This document shows, one piece after another, positions 1 to 5,458 of a stretch of DNA of 5,458 nucleotides. Under the pieces are notes generated by a model, which ran no database searches, had not been told where the DNA came from, and saw only the letters and a list, made by a program, of their open reading frames with translations. The first letter of the stretch is position 1; every line of letters starts with the position of its first letter. The translations under genes and the position numbers were made by a program. Source of the stretch: Thioalkalivibrio sp. (GTDB lineage: Bacteria; Pseudomonadota; Gammaproteobacteria; Ectothiorhodospirales; Ectothiorhodospiraceae); assembly GCA_007119005.1 (NCBI GenBank), contig SKQM01000012.1:1-5458 (forward strand), given 5' to 3'.

Positions 1-177
1 AGGGGGCTGGCCTCCCACAAAGGGATCCGGCCCCGGCCACACCATTGTGGGAGGCGAGCCCTCTCGGCGACTTCTGTGCTGACAGCAACCCCGGCCACCC
101 AGGGGGGCTAGCCTCCCACAAAGAGAATCCGACCCCGGTCGCCCAGAGGGCTGGCCTCCTACAAAGGGACTCCGGCG
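1..177. repeat. Cluster of four REP-like palindromic units downstream of lysS
   Basis: Four copies of a roughly 20-bp element lie at 1-20 (minus), 45-64 (plus), 101-121 (minus) and 145-164 (minus). Read on the strand given, each begins TTGTRGGAGGC followed by a pyrimidine-rich AGCCCYCT end. The copy at 101-121 has a GGCTAGCC palindromic core, which extends into a stem of about 8 bp with one G-T pair. Units 1, 3 and 4 also share a tail, read on plus as an AAAG-type start followed by a TCCG...CCCGG-type segment, giving a unit of about 44 bp. Copies 1 and 2 face each other and match at 18 of 20 positions, so they could form a larger hairpin with a 24-nt loop. The short GC-rich palindrome, conserved head and mixed orientation are typical of REP/BIME elements mobilised by RAYT transposases. 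That class assignment is inference, and no transposase gene is in the window. The cluster probably continues left of base 1. It may protect or end the prfB-lysS transcript. Confidence 0.75.
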
Positions 178-195
178 TGTGAGCCCGCGGGGATG

Positions 196-1689
196 TCAGG
201 TTTCGGGGCGCATGTGCGGGAACAGCAGCACATCGCGGATCGACGGGGAGTCGGTCAGCAGCATCACCAGGCGGTCGATGCCGATGCCCTCTCCGGCCGT
301 CGGTGGCAATCCGTACTCCAGCGCGCGGATGTAATCGGCATCGTAGTGCATCGCCTCCAGATCGCCCGCTTCCTTGTCGCGCGCCTGTGACCGGAAACGT
401 TCAGCCTGGTCCTCCGGGTCGTTCAACTCGGAAAAACCGTTGGCGATCTCGCGCCCGCCGACGAAGAACTCGAACCGGTCGGTGACGAAGGGATCCCCGT
501 CGCTGCGCCGGGCAAGCGGCGAAACCTCGGTCGGATAGGCGGTGATGAAGGTCGGTTCCCGAAGATTCGGCTCGGCGGTCTTCTCGAAGACCTCGATCCA
601 AAGCTTGCCCAGACCGTAGCCGGCCTTCAGCGGAATCCCGAGATCCGCGCAATGGGCACGCATCCGTTCGGCATCGTCGAGATCGACATCGGCAATCCCG
701 GGATTGAACGCGAGAATGGCCTCGCGCACCGTCATCCGCGCAAACGACGGGCCGACGTCGTGGCGCTCACCCTGGTATTCGATCACCGTGGTGCCCAAAA
801 CCTCGCGGCAAAGTCCGCGCACCAGCTCCTCGGTACGGTCCATCAACTCATGGTGAGTCACGAAGGCCTCGTAGAACTCGAGCATCGTGAACTCCGGATT
901 ATGTCGGGTGGAGAGGCCCTCGTTGCGAAAGTTGCGGTTGATCTCGAAGACCTTTTCGAAGCCTCCGACCACCAGCCGCTTCAGGAAAAGCTCCGGGGCG
1001 ATGCGCAGGTACAGGTCCATACCCAGTGCATTGTGATGCGTCACGAAGGGCCTCGCGGTCGCGCCGCCGGGAATCGCCTGCATCATCGGCGTCTCGACTT
1101 CGAGGAAACCGGCGCTGGTGAAATATTCACGGATGTATTCGATGATCCGGGTGCGCTTGCGAAACAGATCCCGGGTCTCGAGCGAGGTGATCAGGTCGGC
1201 GTAGCGCTGGCGATACCGGGTTTCCAGGTCGGACAGGCCGTGGAACTTCTCGGGCAGCGGGCGCAGGCTCTTGGTCAGCAGTCGCAGTTCGGTCACTTGC
1301 ACCGACAGTTCACCCGTGCGCGTCTTGAACAGCGTGCCCCGGGCGCCCAGCACGTCGCCCAGATCCCACTGCTTGAACGCCGCGTAGACACCTTCCGGCA
1401 GACTGTCCCGCTGCACGAACAGCTGGATGTCGCCAGACATGTCGCGCAGGGTCGCGAAACTGGCCTTGCCCATCACCCGCTTGCCGAGCATGCGTCCGGC
1501 AACCGCAACCGCCACACCGGAGGCCTCCAGCGCGTCCGGCTCGGCCGCATCGTGCCGGGCATGCAGGTCACCGGCCAGGCTGTCCCTGCGAAAATCGTTC
1601 GGAAAGGCCGGCGCCTGCTCGCGCAGGGCCGAGAGCTTCTCGCGCCGTTGCGCGATCAGCCGGTTCTCGTCGAGGTCCTGCGCATCCAT
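196..1689 (-). CDS. lysS: Lysyl-tRNA synthetase, class II
   Basis: This cytoplasmic enzyme charges tRNA-Lys with lysine at the expense of ATP. The 497-residue product is close to the usual length of about 500. An N-terminal helical segment (about 1-55) leads into an OB-fold anticodon-binding domain (about 58-145), followed by the class II catalytic core. Motif 1 is visible around 190-203 (FLEVETPMM). Motif 2 lies around 251-275 ([20 protein letters not shown], with the ATP-contacting Arg). Motif 3 lies at 466-480 ([13 protein letters not shown]). The catalytic segment [12 protein letters not shown] at 411-422 is also intact. The ATG at 1689 starts a [19 protein letters not shown] segment typical of bacterial LysS. 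It lies 5 bp after the prfB stop and has only a weak Shine-Dalgarno, so translation is probably coupled to prfB and transcription shared with it. The prfB-lysS order is also that of E. coli. The stop is TGA, and a REP-like cluster follows directly. Confidence 0.98.
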   Translation of the reverse strand: MDAQDLDENRLIAQRREKLSALREQAPAFPNDFRRDSLAGDLHARHDAAEPDALEASGVAVAVAGRMLGKRVMGKASFATLRDMSGDIQLFVQRDSLPEGVYAAFKQWDLGDVLGARGTLFKTRTGELSVQVTELRLLTKSLRPLPEKFHGLSDLETRYRQRYADLITSLETRDLFRKRTRIIEYIREYFTSAGFLEVETPMMQAIPGGATARPFVTHHNALGMDLYLRIAPELFLKRLVVGGFEKVFEINRNFRNEGLSTRHNPEFTMLEFYEAFVTHHELMDRTEELVRGLCREVLGTTVIEYQGERHDVGPSFARMTVREAILAFNPGIADVDLDDAERMRAHCADLGIPLKAGYGLGKLWIEVFEKTAEPNLREPTFITAYPTEVSPLARRSDGDPFVTDRFEFFVGGREIANGFSELNDPEDQAERFRSQARDKEAGDLEAMHYDADYIRALEYGLPPTAGEGIGIDRLVMLLTDSPSIRDVLLFPHMRPET

Positions 1690-1694
1690 TGGTC

Positions 1695-2790
1695 TCAGAG
1701 TCCGCTCTTGAGGCTGGCTTCGATGAAGGGGTCGAGATCGCCGTCCAGCACAGCCTGTGTATTACCCACTTCAACACCCGTGCGTAAGTCTTTAATACGA
1801 GACTGATCCAACACGTAGGAGCGGATCTGGCTACCCCAGCCGATATCCGACTTCGCGTCTTCCTCCGCCTGCTTCTGGGCGTTGCGCTTCTGGATCTCCA
1901 TCTCGTACAGCTTGGCCTTCAGCTGCTTCATCGCCGTATCCCGGTTCTTGTGCTGGGAACGGTCGTTCTGACAGGCCACCACGATGCCCGAAGGCATGTG
2001 GGTGATGCGGATCGCCGACTCCGTCCGGTTCACGTGCTGTCCACCGGCACCGCTCGCGCGGTAGGTGTCCACGCGCAGGTCCGCAGGGTTGATCTCGATC
2101 TCGATCGAATCGTCGATTTCCGGCGACACGAACACCGCGGCAAACGAAGTGTGGCGCCGGTTCCCGGAGTCGAACGGGGATTTGCGCACCAGGCGGTGCA
2201 CGCCGGTCTCGGTCCGCAGCCAGCCGAACGCGTATTCGCCTTCGAAACGCACCGTGGCGCTCTTGATGCCGGCGACCTCCCCATCGGAGAGTTCGATGAT
2301 CTCGGTTCGAAAGCCCCTGCGCTCGCCCCAGCGGAGGTACATGCGCAGCAGCATGTTCGCCCAGTCCTGCGCCTCGGTGCCACCGGACCCGGCCTGCACG
2401 TCGAGATAGGCGTTCGCGGGATCCATCTCGCCCGAGAACATCCGCCGGAACTCGAGGTCCTCGACGCGCCGGTTGATCGTCGCGAGATCCGACTCGATCG
2501 CGGACACCGTCTCCGCGTCGTCATCGGCCTCCGCGAGTTCCAGCAGACCCTTGCTGTCTTCCAGCTGGCCCTCGATTTCCCGGATGTTCAGGACGACCGC
2601 TTCCAGCTGCGCGCGCTCCCGGCCTAGCGCCTGTGCCCGTTCGGGATCGTTCCAGACGTCCGGTGACTCCAGTTCGCGCAGGATCTCCTCCAGCCGCTCT
2701 TCCCTGGCAGCGAAGTCAAAGATACCCCCTAAGGCCATCCAGACGGCCTTGCAGGTCAGCGATGTTGGAGTAGTACGGATTCAGTTCCAT
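1695..2790 (-). CDS. prfB: Peptide chain release factor 2, expressed by programmed +1 frameshift
   Basis: RF2 recognises UGA and UAA in the ribosomal A site and triggers release of the finished protein. The reading frame opens at the ATG at 2790 with 24 codons ([20 protein letters not shown], then RGYL). It meets an in-frame TGA at 2718-2716 and continues in the +1 frame from GAC at 2717, giving joined segments 2790-2719 and 2717-1695. The product is 364 residues, against 365 in E. coli. The codon-recognition tripeptide SPF falls at 204-206 and the peptidyl-hydrolysis GGQ loop at 249-251, each one residue from the E. coli positions. The GGQ glutamine is the known target of PrmC methylation. 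Residue 245, equivalent to E. coli 246, is Ala, the form found in most bacteria, not the Thr of strain K-12. The zero-frame ATG at 2790 has a weak Shine-Dalgarno but aligns with the E. coli N terminus. The ATG at 2738 lies in the shifted frame and would miss the leader. The gene ends in TGA and is followed by lysS 5 bp on. Confidence 0.98.
2715..2730 (-). promoter_or_regulatory. prfB programmed +1 frameshift site (autoregulatory)
   Basis: The minus strand reads AGGGGGTATCTTTGAC. It has an internal Shine-Dalgarno-like AGGGGG, a 3-nt spacer, the slippery codon CTT, the in-frame stop TGA and a following C. This core is the same as the well-studied E. coli prfB signal. When RF2 is scarce the ribosome pauses at the poorly terminated UGA-C, the peptidyl-tRNA slips from CUU to UUU, and full-length RF2 is made. 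When RF2 is abundant a 24-residue peptide is released. The slip skips base 2718. The mechanism is established for the family; its operation here is inferred from sequence identity. Confidence 0.97.
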
Positions 2791-2820
2791 GGGTCACGAT
2801 TCCAGCCAGCAAAGCCGGGA

Positions 2821-2829
2821 AGTATAGCA
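2821..2829 (-). promoter_or_regulatory. Extended -10 promoter for prfB-lysS
   Basis: The minus strand carries TGCTATACT: a -10 hexamer TATACT (2826-2821, five of six matches to TATAAT) preceded by the TG of an extended -10 element (2829-2828). The best-spaced -35 region, TCCGCC at 2849-2844 with a 17-bp spacer, is poor, which is tolerated by extended -10 promoters. Transcription would begin near 2814, giving a prfB leader of about 24 nt. This would let prfB-lysS be expressed independently of the rpfE-type gene upstream. Confidence 0.5.
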
Positions 2830-2856
2830 AGCCGTCAAGGTCGGGCGGAGCCCATG

Positions 2857-2966
2857 GAAGCGCTGAGCCATATCCTTCGACAGGCTCGGGGCGAACGGCA
2901 AGGGGATGATCCCGTTCATGGTGAGTCTGTCGAACCATGAACGGCATCGACTTTATTCAGCGCTTC
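2857..2966. repeat. 110-bp block bounded by a 10-bp perfect inverted repeat
   Basis: GAAGCGCTGA at 2857-2866 is matched exactly in inverted orientation by TCAGCGCTTC at 2957-2966. The right arm overlaps the TGA stop of the rpfE-type gene. The block encloses the two REP-like arms at 2876-2944. This arrangement resembles a small non-autonomous element with terminal inverted repeats, but I see no target-site duplication beside it. The shared AGCGCT core is itself palindromic, which makes a chance match easier. Confidence 0.35.
2876..2944. repeat. Paired REP-like inverted repeats (TTCGACAGGCTC / GTCGAACCATGAACGG type)
   Basis: Arm A at 2876-2898 begins TTCGACAGGCTC and ends GAACGG. Arm B at 2912-2934 is its inverted counterpart, CCGTTC...GTCGAA, matching at 17 of 23 positions. 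Arm B also forms its own hairpin: CCGTTCATGGT (2912-2922) pairs perfectly over 11 bp with ACCATGAACGG (2934-2944) around an 11-nt loop. This sequence type is scattered through many proteobacterial genomes. When wrongly translated it yields peptides such as VRPEPVEG and MVRQ-HHER, and both appear here in the minus-strand frame. It is unrelated in sequence to the cluster at 1-177. It could act as an attenuator or RNA-stabilising structure between the rpfE-type gene and prfB, but its function here is unknown. Confidence 0.8.
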
Positions 2967-3876
2967 ACGATTGTGCCATCGTCTTCGGCCGGCGCCAGAA
3001 GCGGCGCCAGTCGCTCCGCCGCAGCCGCAACAGCGCGACACCCGGATCGTGAACGCGGATCTCGCTGATCGCGCCCTCGCGCAGACGGGCGAGGCGCGGC
3101 TGCAGGACATCCTCGGCCAACGACGCCAGCAGGTCGCCGCGGCGTCCTGCGTGTTCAGCGCGCAGCAGCGCGTCCACCACCGTGAGATCCGCGTGCTGCT
3201 CCAAAGGGTCGGCCGACCACGCCACCCCGGCTGCCGCGGCGAGCCACGCCGCGACCGCCCCACCGCCGGCAATGCTTCGAACGGCGGGGGCCTGCGCCGG
3301 GACCCCCGGCGACCAGAACCACAACCCCTGCACCGGGGCACGCCCGGTGCGGACCCGCTCCTCGTTCACCGGGTGGCCAAACCAGGCCATCTGCACCGCG
3401 TTGCCAAGCACCTGCAGACGCCGCGCGACGGCGCTGTCGAGCCGCGGTACGCGTATCGGCCGCCCCAGCGCCGCCGATGGCGGCGGCATGTCCCAGTGGC
3501 CCTCCGCCTCCAGTTCCAGTTCGAAGAGCCCGGGGGCCGCCTCACGCATCACGGCCGATGCCGATTCCAGTTCAGGATGAATCGACCGCAACAGCGCCTG
3601 CGCGTCGTCCGCACCCAGATCCTCGACGGCCTGCGCCACCGCATCGGTCATGCCCGCCGTCAGCGACACCGGCACAGCGAGCCAGCGCCGACCTCCGGCC
3701 GTTGCAGCGTGGAAGCCGAGCCGCGCGGCGACCTCGCTCTCCCAGCCCGCCCCGACTCCCGGGGTGACTTCCCCGCGTCCGAGCATCTTCGCCAGCAGCC
3801 GGGGCGTCTCCGGATCCGGCTCCTCACCCTGCCGGAGCCAGAGCCCGGGGACCAGGACCTCGACCGGACCTGTCAC
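2965..3876 (-). CDS. RpfE-type (COG4255-like) conserved protein of unknown biochemical function
   Basis: This 303-residue protein has no signal peptide or clear membrane segment and is probably cytoplasmic. The N terminus (VEVLVPGLWL, then PETPRLLAKMLGRG at 24-37) and the central segment 158-193 (GNAVQMAWFGHPVNEERVR, then APVQGLWFWSPGVP) match what I remember of the RpfE-type family. There a Q-M...HPVN..R stretch precedes an LW-W-G motif. The C terminus has the family-like WRRFWRRP. Some databases label relatives as phosphoglycerate mutase-like, but I see no catalytic motif that supports an enzyme assignment. The start is GTG at 3876, overlapping the psiE-type stop as GTGA, so translation is probably coupled. 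prfB follows after a 174-bp gap. In Xanthomonas, rpfE lies in the region containing recJ, prfB and lysS; recJ is absent here. The family assignment is moderately sure and the function is unknown. Confidence 0.72.
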   Translation of the reverse strand: MTGPVEVLVPGLWLRQGEEPDPETPRLLAKMLGRGEVTPGVGAGWESEVAARLGFHAATAGGRRWLAVPVSLTAGMTDAVAQAVEDLGADDAQALLRSIHPELESASAVMREAAPGLFELELEAEGHWDMPPPSAALGRPIRVPRLDSAVARRLQVLGNAVQMAWFGHPVNEERVRTGRAPVQGLWFWSPGVPAQAPAVRSIAGGGAVAAWLAAAAGVAWSADPLEQHADLTVVDALLRAEHAGRRGDLLASLAEDVLQPRLARLREGAISEIRVHDPGVALLRLRRSDWRRFWRRPKTMAQS

Positions 3877-4304
3877 GTTCCGGCCGAGTCGCGCCGTGCG
3901 GGCTCGGGCGGTTCACCACCTTCATCCGTGTACGGGAACCGGATGTGGCCGAAACGGAGCACGAGAACCGCAAAGGTGATGAGCAGGATCCCGAGGGAGA
4001 CGCCGATCAACTCCCAGAACTCCATGGCTTTCATGTCGATGATGATGTACCGGGCCAGCGCCACGATCGCGATATACAGCGGCAGTCGCACTGGCAGACG
4101 TCCCGACTTGTAATAGATGCCGACCATCGCCAGCACCTCGAGAAAGATGAACAGCAGCAGCAGGTCTGCCAGCGTGACCTCCAGGTTGCGCACCATCAGC
4201 GCGATCTCCTGAAGAATCGCGATCACCGTCGCCACCGCGATCACGAACAGCACCGCAACCTCGGTGCCGTGCAATGCCCGCCGGCTCACTCTGTCGAGAT
4301 CCAT
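3873..4304 (-). CDS. psiE: PsiE-family four-helix inner-membrane protein
   Basis: This 143-residue protein has four predicted membrane helices at about 14-37, 45-65, 72-92 and 96-117, followed by a short hydrophilic, proline- and acid-rich tail. The segment LLLFIFLEVLAMVGIYYKSG, continuing RLPVRLPLYIAIVALARYIIID, is the signature of the phosphate-starvation-inducible PsiE family (Pfam PF06146). E. coli psiE is induced by phosphate starvation, but its biochemical role is not established. No Pho box is evident upstream, so the name should not be read as proof of phosphate control here. The ATG at 4304 is preceded by a strong GGGGAGG ribosome-binding site 4 nt away. The TGA stop overlaps the GTG start of the rpfE-type gene by four bases, forming a likely two-gene operon. 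Confidence 0.88.
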   Translation of the reverse strand: MDLDRVSRRALHGTEVAVLFVIAVATVIAILQEIALMVRNLEVTLADLLLLFIFLEVLAMVGIYYKSGRLPVRLPLYIAIVALARYIIIDMKAMEFWELIGVSLGILLITFAVLVLRFGHIRFPYTDEGGEPPEPARRDSAGT

Positions 4305-4305
4305 G

Positions 4306-4320
4306 CAGCCTCCCCGTCTA
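4306..4320 (-). promoter_or_regulatory. Strong ribosome-binding site fixing the psiE start
   Basis: The minus strand reads GGGGAGG followed by CTGC and the ATG at 4304. It is the best Shine-Dalgarno match among the minus-strand genes here and supports the chosen start. By contrast, prfB and lysS have weak sites. Confidence 0.7.
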
Positions 4321-4365
4321 CTTGAGAAAAACCCGTTTCAACACCGATCCGCGCGACCCTGAAGG

Positions 4366-4416
4366 AAAAAAACACAAGCGCCGCATGGAGTGCAGGAGCA
4401 AGCTCCCGCACTCCAT
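4366..4416 (-). terminator. Hairpin plus T-run, probable rluB terminator
   Basis: Bases 4385-4399 pair with 4402-4416 (ATGGAGTGCAGGAGC with GCTCCCGCACTCCAT). The stem is 14-15 bp with a tiny loop. The single imperfect pair (4394/4407) is A-C in a plus-strand RNA but G-U in a minus-strand RNA, so the hairpin is fully paired only in the rluB direction. Seven T residues follow on minus at 4372-4366, but 12 nt separate stem and T-run, which is longer than a textbook intrinsic terminator. It lies about 80 bp past the rluB stop. It may instead be an RNA-stability or REP-like palindrome. Confidence 0.5.
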
Positions 4417-4495
4417 CGTGCACGAGGCCGCAGGCTAGTGTATCGCCGAGCGTCGCGTCGACCCACCGCGTCCCGCCGGTCGGGTCCGGAAGCGA
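4417..4495. other. Non-coding spacer after rluB
   Basis: These 79 GC-rich bases between the rluB stop and the hairpin show no convincing gene, promoter or repeat. They would be the 3' untranslated part of the rluB transcript if the hairpin is its terminator. Confidence 0.4.
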
Positions 4496-5311
4496 TCAGT
4501 GCCTGCCATGCTTCTTGCGCGCCCCGGCAGAAGTCGACCGTCCCGGCCTGCGCGCGCCACCTTGCTTGCGCTCAGGGCGCGGCGGAGACAGATCGGCCGC
4601 AGCGTACAACGCCCGCACCTCGGCGGTCTCCAGGTCCCGGAAGCGTCCCGTTTTCAGACCGCGACCGAGCTCCACCGGCCCGTAGCGAATGCGGATCAGA
4701 CGGCTCACGGTCACACCAGCCGCGTCCCAGAGCCGGCGCACCAGCCGATTACGCCCCTCGGTGACTGTCACGTGAAACCAATGGTTCGCGCCCTCGCCAC
4801 CCGCATCCTGGAGGCTGTCGAAGCGCGCCGGTCCATCTTCGAGCTCCAGCCCCTGCAGCAGCGACTGCTGCACCGACTCGGGCACCTCGCCCAACACCCG
4901 CACCGCGTATTCGCGCACCAGGCCGCGCGAGGGGTGCATCAAAGCATGAGCAAGGCCGCCGTCGGTGGTGAACAGCAGCAGTCCCGAGGTGTTCAGGTCC
5001 AGACGGCCCACGGAGACCCAGCGCTGCCCGCGCAGCCTCGGCAGCGCCGCGAACACGCTGCTGCGGCCCTCCGGGTCGGATCGGGTGCAGATTTCACCCT
5101 CGGGTTTGTGATAGGCCAGCCAGCGATGGGCAGGGGCCGCGGCCCGGACCGGGCGTCCCCGGACGTGTATGGTGTCATCCGGACCGACCTGCTCGCCCAG
5201 CTGGGCGACGCGACCGTTCACACGCACCTCGCCGCGCTCGATCCAGCCTTCGATCTCCCGCCGGGAGCCCAGACCCCTGGCTGCGAGAAATTTCTGCAGA
5301 CGCTCCGCCAT
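4496..5311 (-). CDS. rluB: 23S rRNA pseudouridine synthase RluB
   Basis: RluB converts a uridine in helix 93 of 23S rRNA (U2605 in E. coli) to pseudouridine during large-subunit assembly. The 271-residue product has an N-terminal S4 RNA-binding domain (about 2-48, RLQKFLAARGLGSRREIEGW) and an RsuA/RluB-type catalytic domain (about 62-235). The catalytic Asp is D105 in VGRLDLNTSGLLLFTTDG, and the conserved Tyr is Y135 in REYAVRV. The RluB-like segments AYHKPEGEICTRSDPEGR (66-83), LEDGPARF and GGEGANHWFHVTVTEGRNR (171-189) favour RluB over RsuA, RluE or RluF. In EGRNRLVRRLW a Leu replaces the usual Glu. A basic tail (about 243-271, rich in Arg, Lys and Gly) probably adds RNA affinity. The ATG at 5311 has an AGGTGA site upstream. 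The gene is divergent from moaB and 191 bp upstream of psiE. Confidence 0.95.
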   Translation of the reverse strand: MAERLQKFLAARGLGSRREIEGWIERGEVRVNGRVAQLGEQVGPDDTIHVRGRPVRAAAPAHRWLAYHKPEGEICTRSDPEGRSSVFAALPRLRGQRWVSVGRLDLNTSGLLLFTTDGGLAHALMHPSRGLVREYAVRVLGEVPESVQQSLLQGLELEDGPARFDSLQDAGGEGANHWFHVTVTEGRNRLVRRLWDAAGVTVSRLIRIRYGPVELGRGLKTGRFRDLETAEVRALYAAADLSPPRPERKQGGARRPGRSTSAGARKKHGRH

Positions 5312-5312
5312 A

Positions 5313-5340
5313 TTGAAGGCTCACCTGGGCTGACTATGAT
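5313..5340 (+). promoter_or_regulatory. Sigma-70-like promoter for moaB
   Basis: TTGAAG at 5313-5318 (four of six matches to TTGACA) and TATGAT at 5335-5340 (five of six to TATAAT) are separated by 16 bp. Transcription would start near 5347, leaving a leader of about 27 nt before the moaB ATG. The whole rluB-moaB gap is only 62 bp, so the rluB promoter must overlap this one or lie inside moaB. The best minus-strand candidate, CATAGT as a -10, is weak. Confidence 0.5.
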
Positions 5341-5360
5341 GGCTGCCGACGATACACGAA

Positions 5361-5366
5361 AAAGGA
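5361..5366 (+). promoter_or_regulatory. moaB ribosome-binding site
   Basis: AAAGGA lies 7 nt before the ATG at 5374, a near-ideal spacing that supports this start for the truncated right-edge gene. Confidence 0.7.
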
Positions 5367-5373
5367 ACCCGCC

Positions 5374-5458
5374 ATGACCGGCAAGGCCGTATCCCTGAAC
5401 ATCGCCATACTCACCGTCTCCGACCCTCGAAGCATGGAAGAGGACAGCTCCGGCGCAA
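5374..5458 (+). CDS. moaB: MoaB/MogA-type molybdenum cofactor biosynthesis protein, N-terminal fragment
   Basis: Only the first 28 codons are present; the gene runs off the right edge. The peptide begins MTGKAVSLNIAILTVSDPRS and continues MEEDSSGA. The pattern of a short lead, then IAILTVSD.R..EEDSSG, is the N-terminal signature of the MoaB/MogA family. Members bind molybdopterin and, in MogA, adenylylate it before molybdenum insertion in the cytoplasm. The fragment is more like MoaB (IAILTVSNRRGEEDDTSG in E. coli), but separating MoaB from MogA needs the rest of the gene. It is divergent from rluB with its own promoter and ribosome-binding site, so it is probably not functionally linked to the minus-strand genes. 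Confidence 0.85.
   Translation, partial: MTGKAVSLNIAILTVSDPRSMEEDSSGA

Noticed and set aside
1..177. CRISPR array
   Set aside because: The repeats are few, differ in orientation and sequence, have spacers that themselves resemble each other, and no cas gene is present.
652..1806. Long plus-strand open frame (384 codons) opposite lysS and the end of prfB
   Set aside because: It lies antisense to two firmly identified genes, its protein looks like no family I know, and long antisense frames are expected in GC-rich coding DNA.
2756..2947. 63-codon minus-strand frame upstream of prfB
   Set aside because: Its peptide (MVRQTHHER, VRPEPVEG) is the usual spurious translation of the REP-like repeat and it overlaps the prfB start in another frame.
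2857..2966. Insertion sequence remnant with coding capacity
   Set aside because: The block is only 110 bp, holds no transposase fragment and shows no flanking target duplication.
2971..4113. Long plus-strand open frame (380 codons) opposite the rpfE-type and psiE genes
   Set aside because: The translation is rich in Arg, Pro, Gln and His, as expected of a shadow frame, and it spans the overlap of two real genes on the other strand.
4321..4343. TTGAAA-like -35 box for psiE on the minus strand
   Set aside because: Any matching -10 would fall on the ribosome-binding site with poor sequence and 15-bp spacing, so I do not call a psiE promoter.
4499..5377. Plus-strand open frame (292 codons) opposite rluB
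   Set aside because: It is fully antisense to a clear RluB and runs through the divergent promoter region into the moaB start, with no recognisable domain.

Overview
The window is ordinary high-GC proteobacterial chromosome with dense housekeeping genes. RluB, the prfB-lysS pair, an RpfE-type protein and REP-like palindromes together point to a gammaproteobacterium. The protein features would fit the Chromatiales/Ectothiorhodospiraceae or Xanthomonadales side of the class; this placement is inference and nothing here fixes the genus. Five complete genes lie on the minus strand and one truncated gene on the plus strand.

Layout, left to right: (1) positions 1-195 lie downstream of lysS and hold a cluster of four REP-like palindromic units, one inverted, running off the left edge. 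(2) lysS (lysyl-tRNA synthetase, 196-1689, minus) lies 5 bp after prfB (release factor 2, 1695-2790, minus). prfB carries the classical programmed +1 frameshift, so its true product starts at 2790 and not at the internal ATG at 2738. (3) 2791-2964 holds an extended -10 promoter for prfB and a second, unrelated pair of REP-like inverted repeats, bracketed by a 10-bp perfect inverted repeat. (4) An RpfE/COG4255-type gene (2965-3876) overlaps a psiE-family membrane-protein gene (3873-4304) by four bases, so the two are probably translationally coupled. (5) 4305-4495 contains a strong hairpin plus a T-run, probably ending rluB transcription. (6) rluB (23S rRNA pseudouridine synthase, 4496-5311, minus) is divergent from the start of a moaB/mogA-type molybdenum cofactor gene (5374 to the right edge, plus), with 62 bp of shared promoter DNA between them.

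Functional theme: rluB (ribosome modification), prfB (termination at UGA/UAA) and lysS (tRNA charging) all serve translation. The RpfE-type and PsiE-type genes are poorly understood passengers. The RpfE-type gene next to prfB-lysS recalls, from memory, the Xanthomonas rpf region, but the recJ gene I would expect nearby is absent.

I found no convincing new defence, mobile or biosynthetic system. The points most worth a second look are the two distinct REP-like repeat families, the inverted-repeat-bounded 110-bp block upstream of prfB, and the psiE/rpfE coupling.
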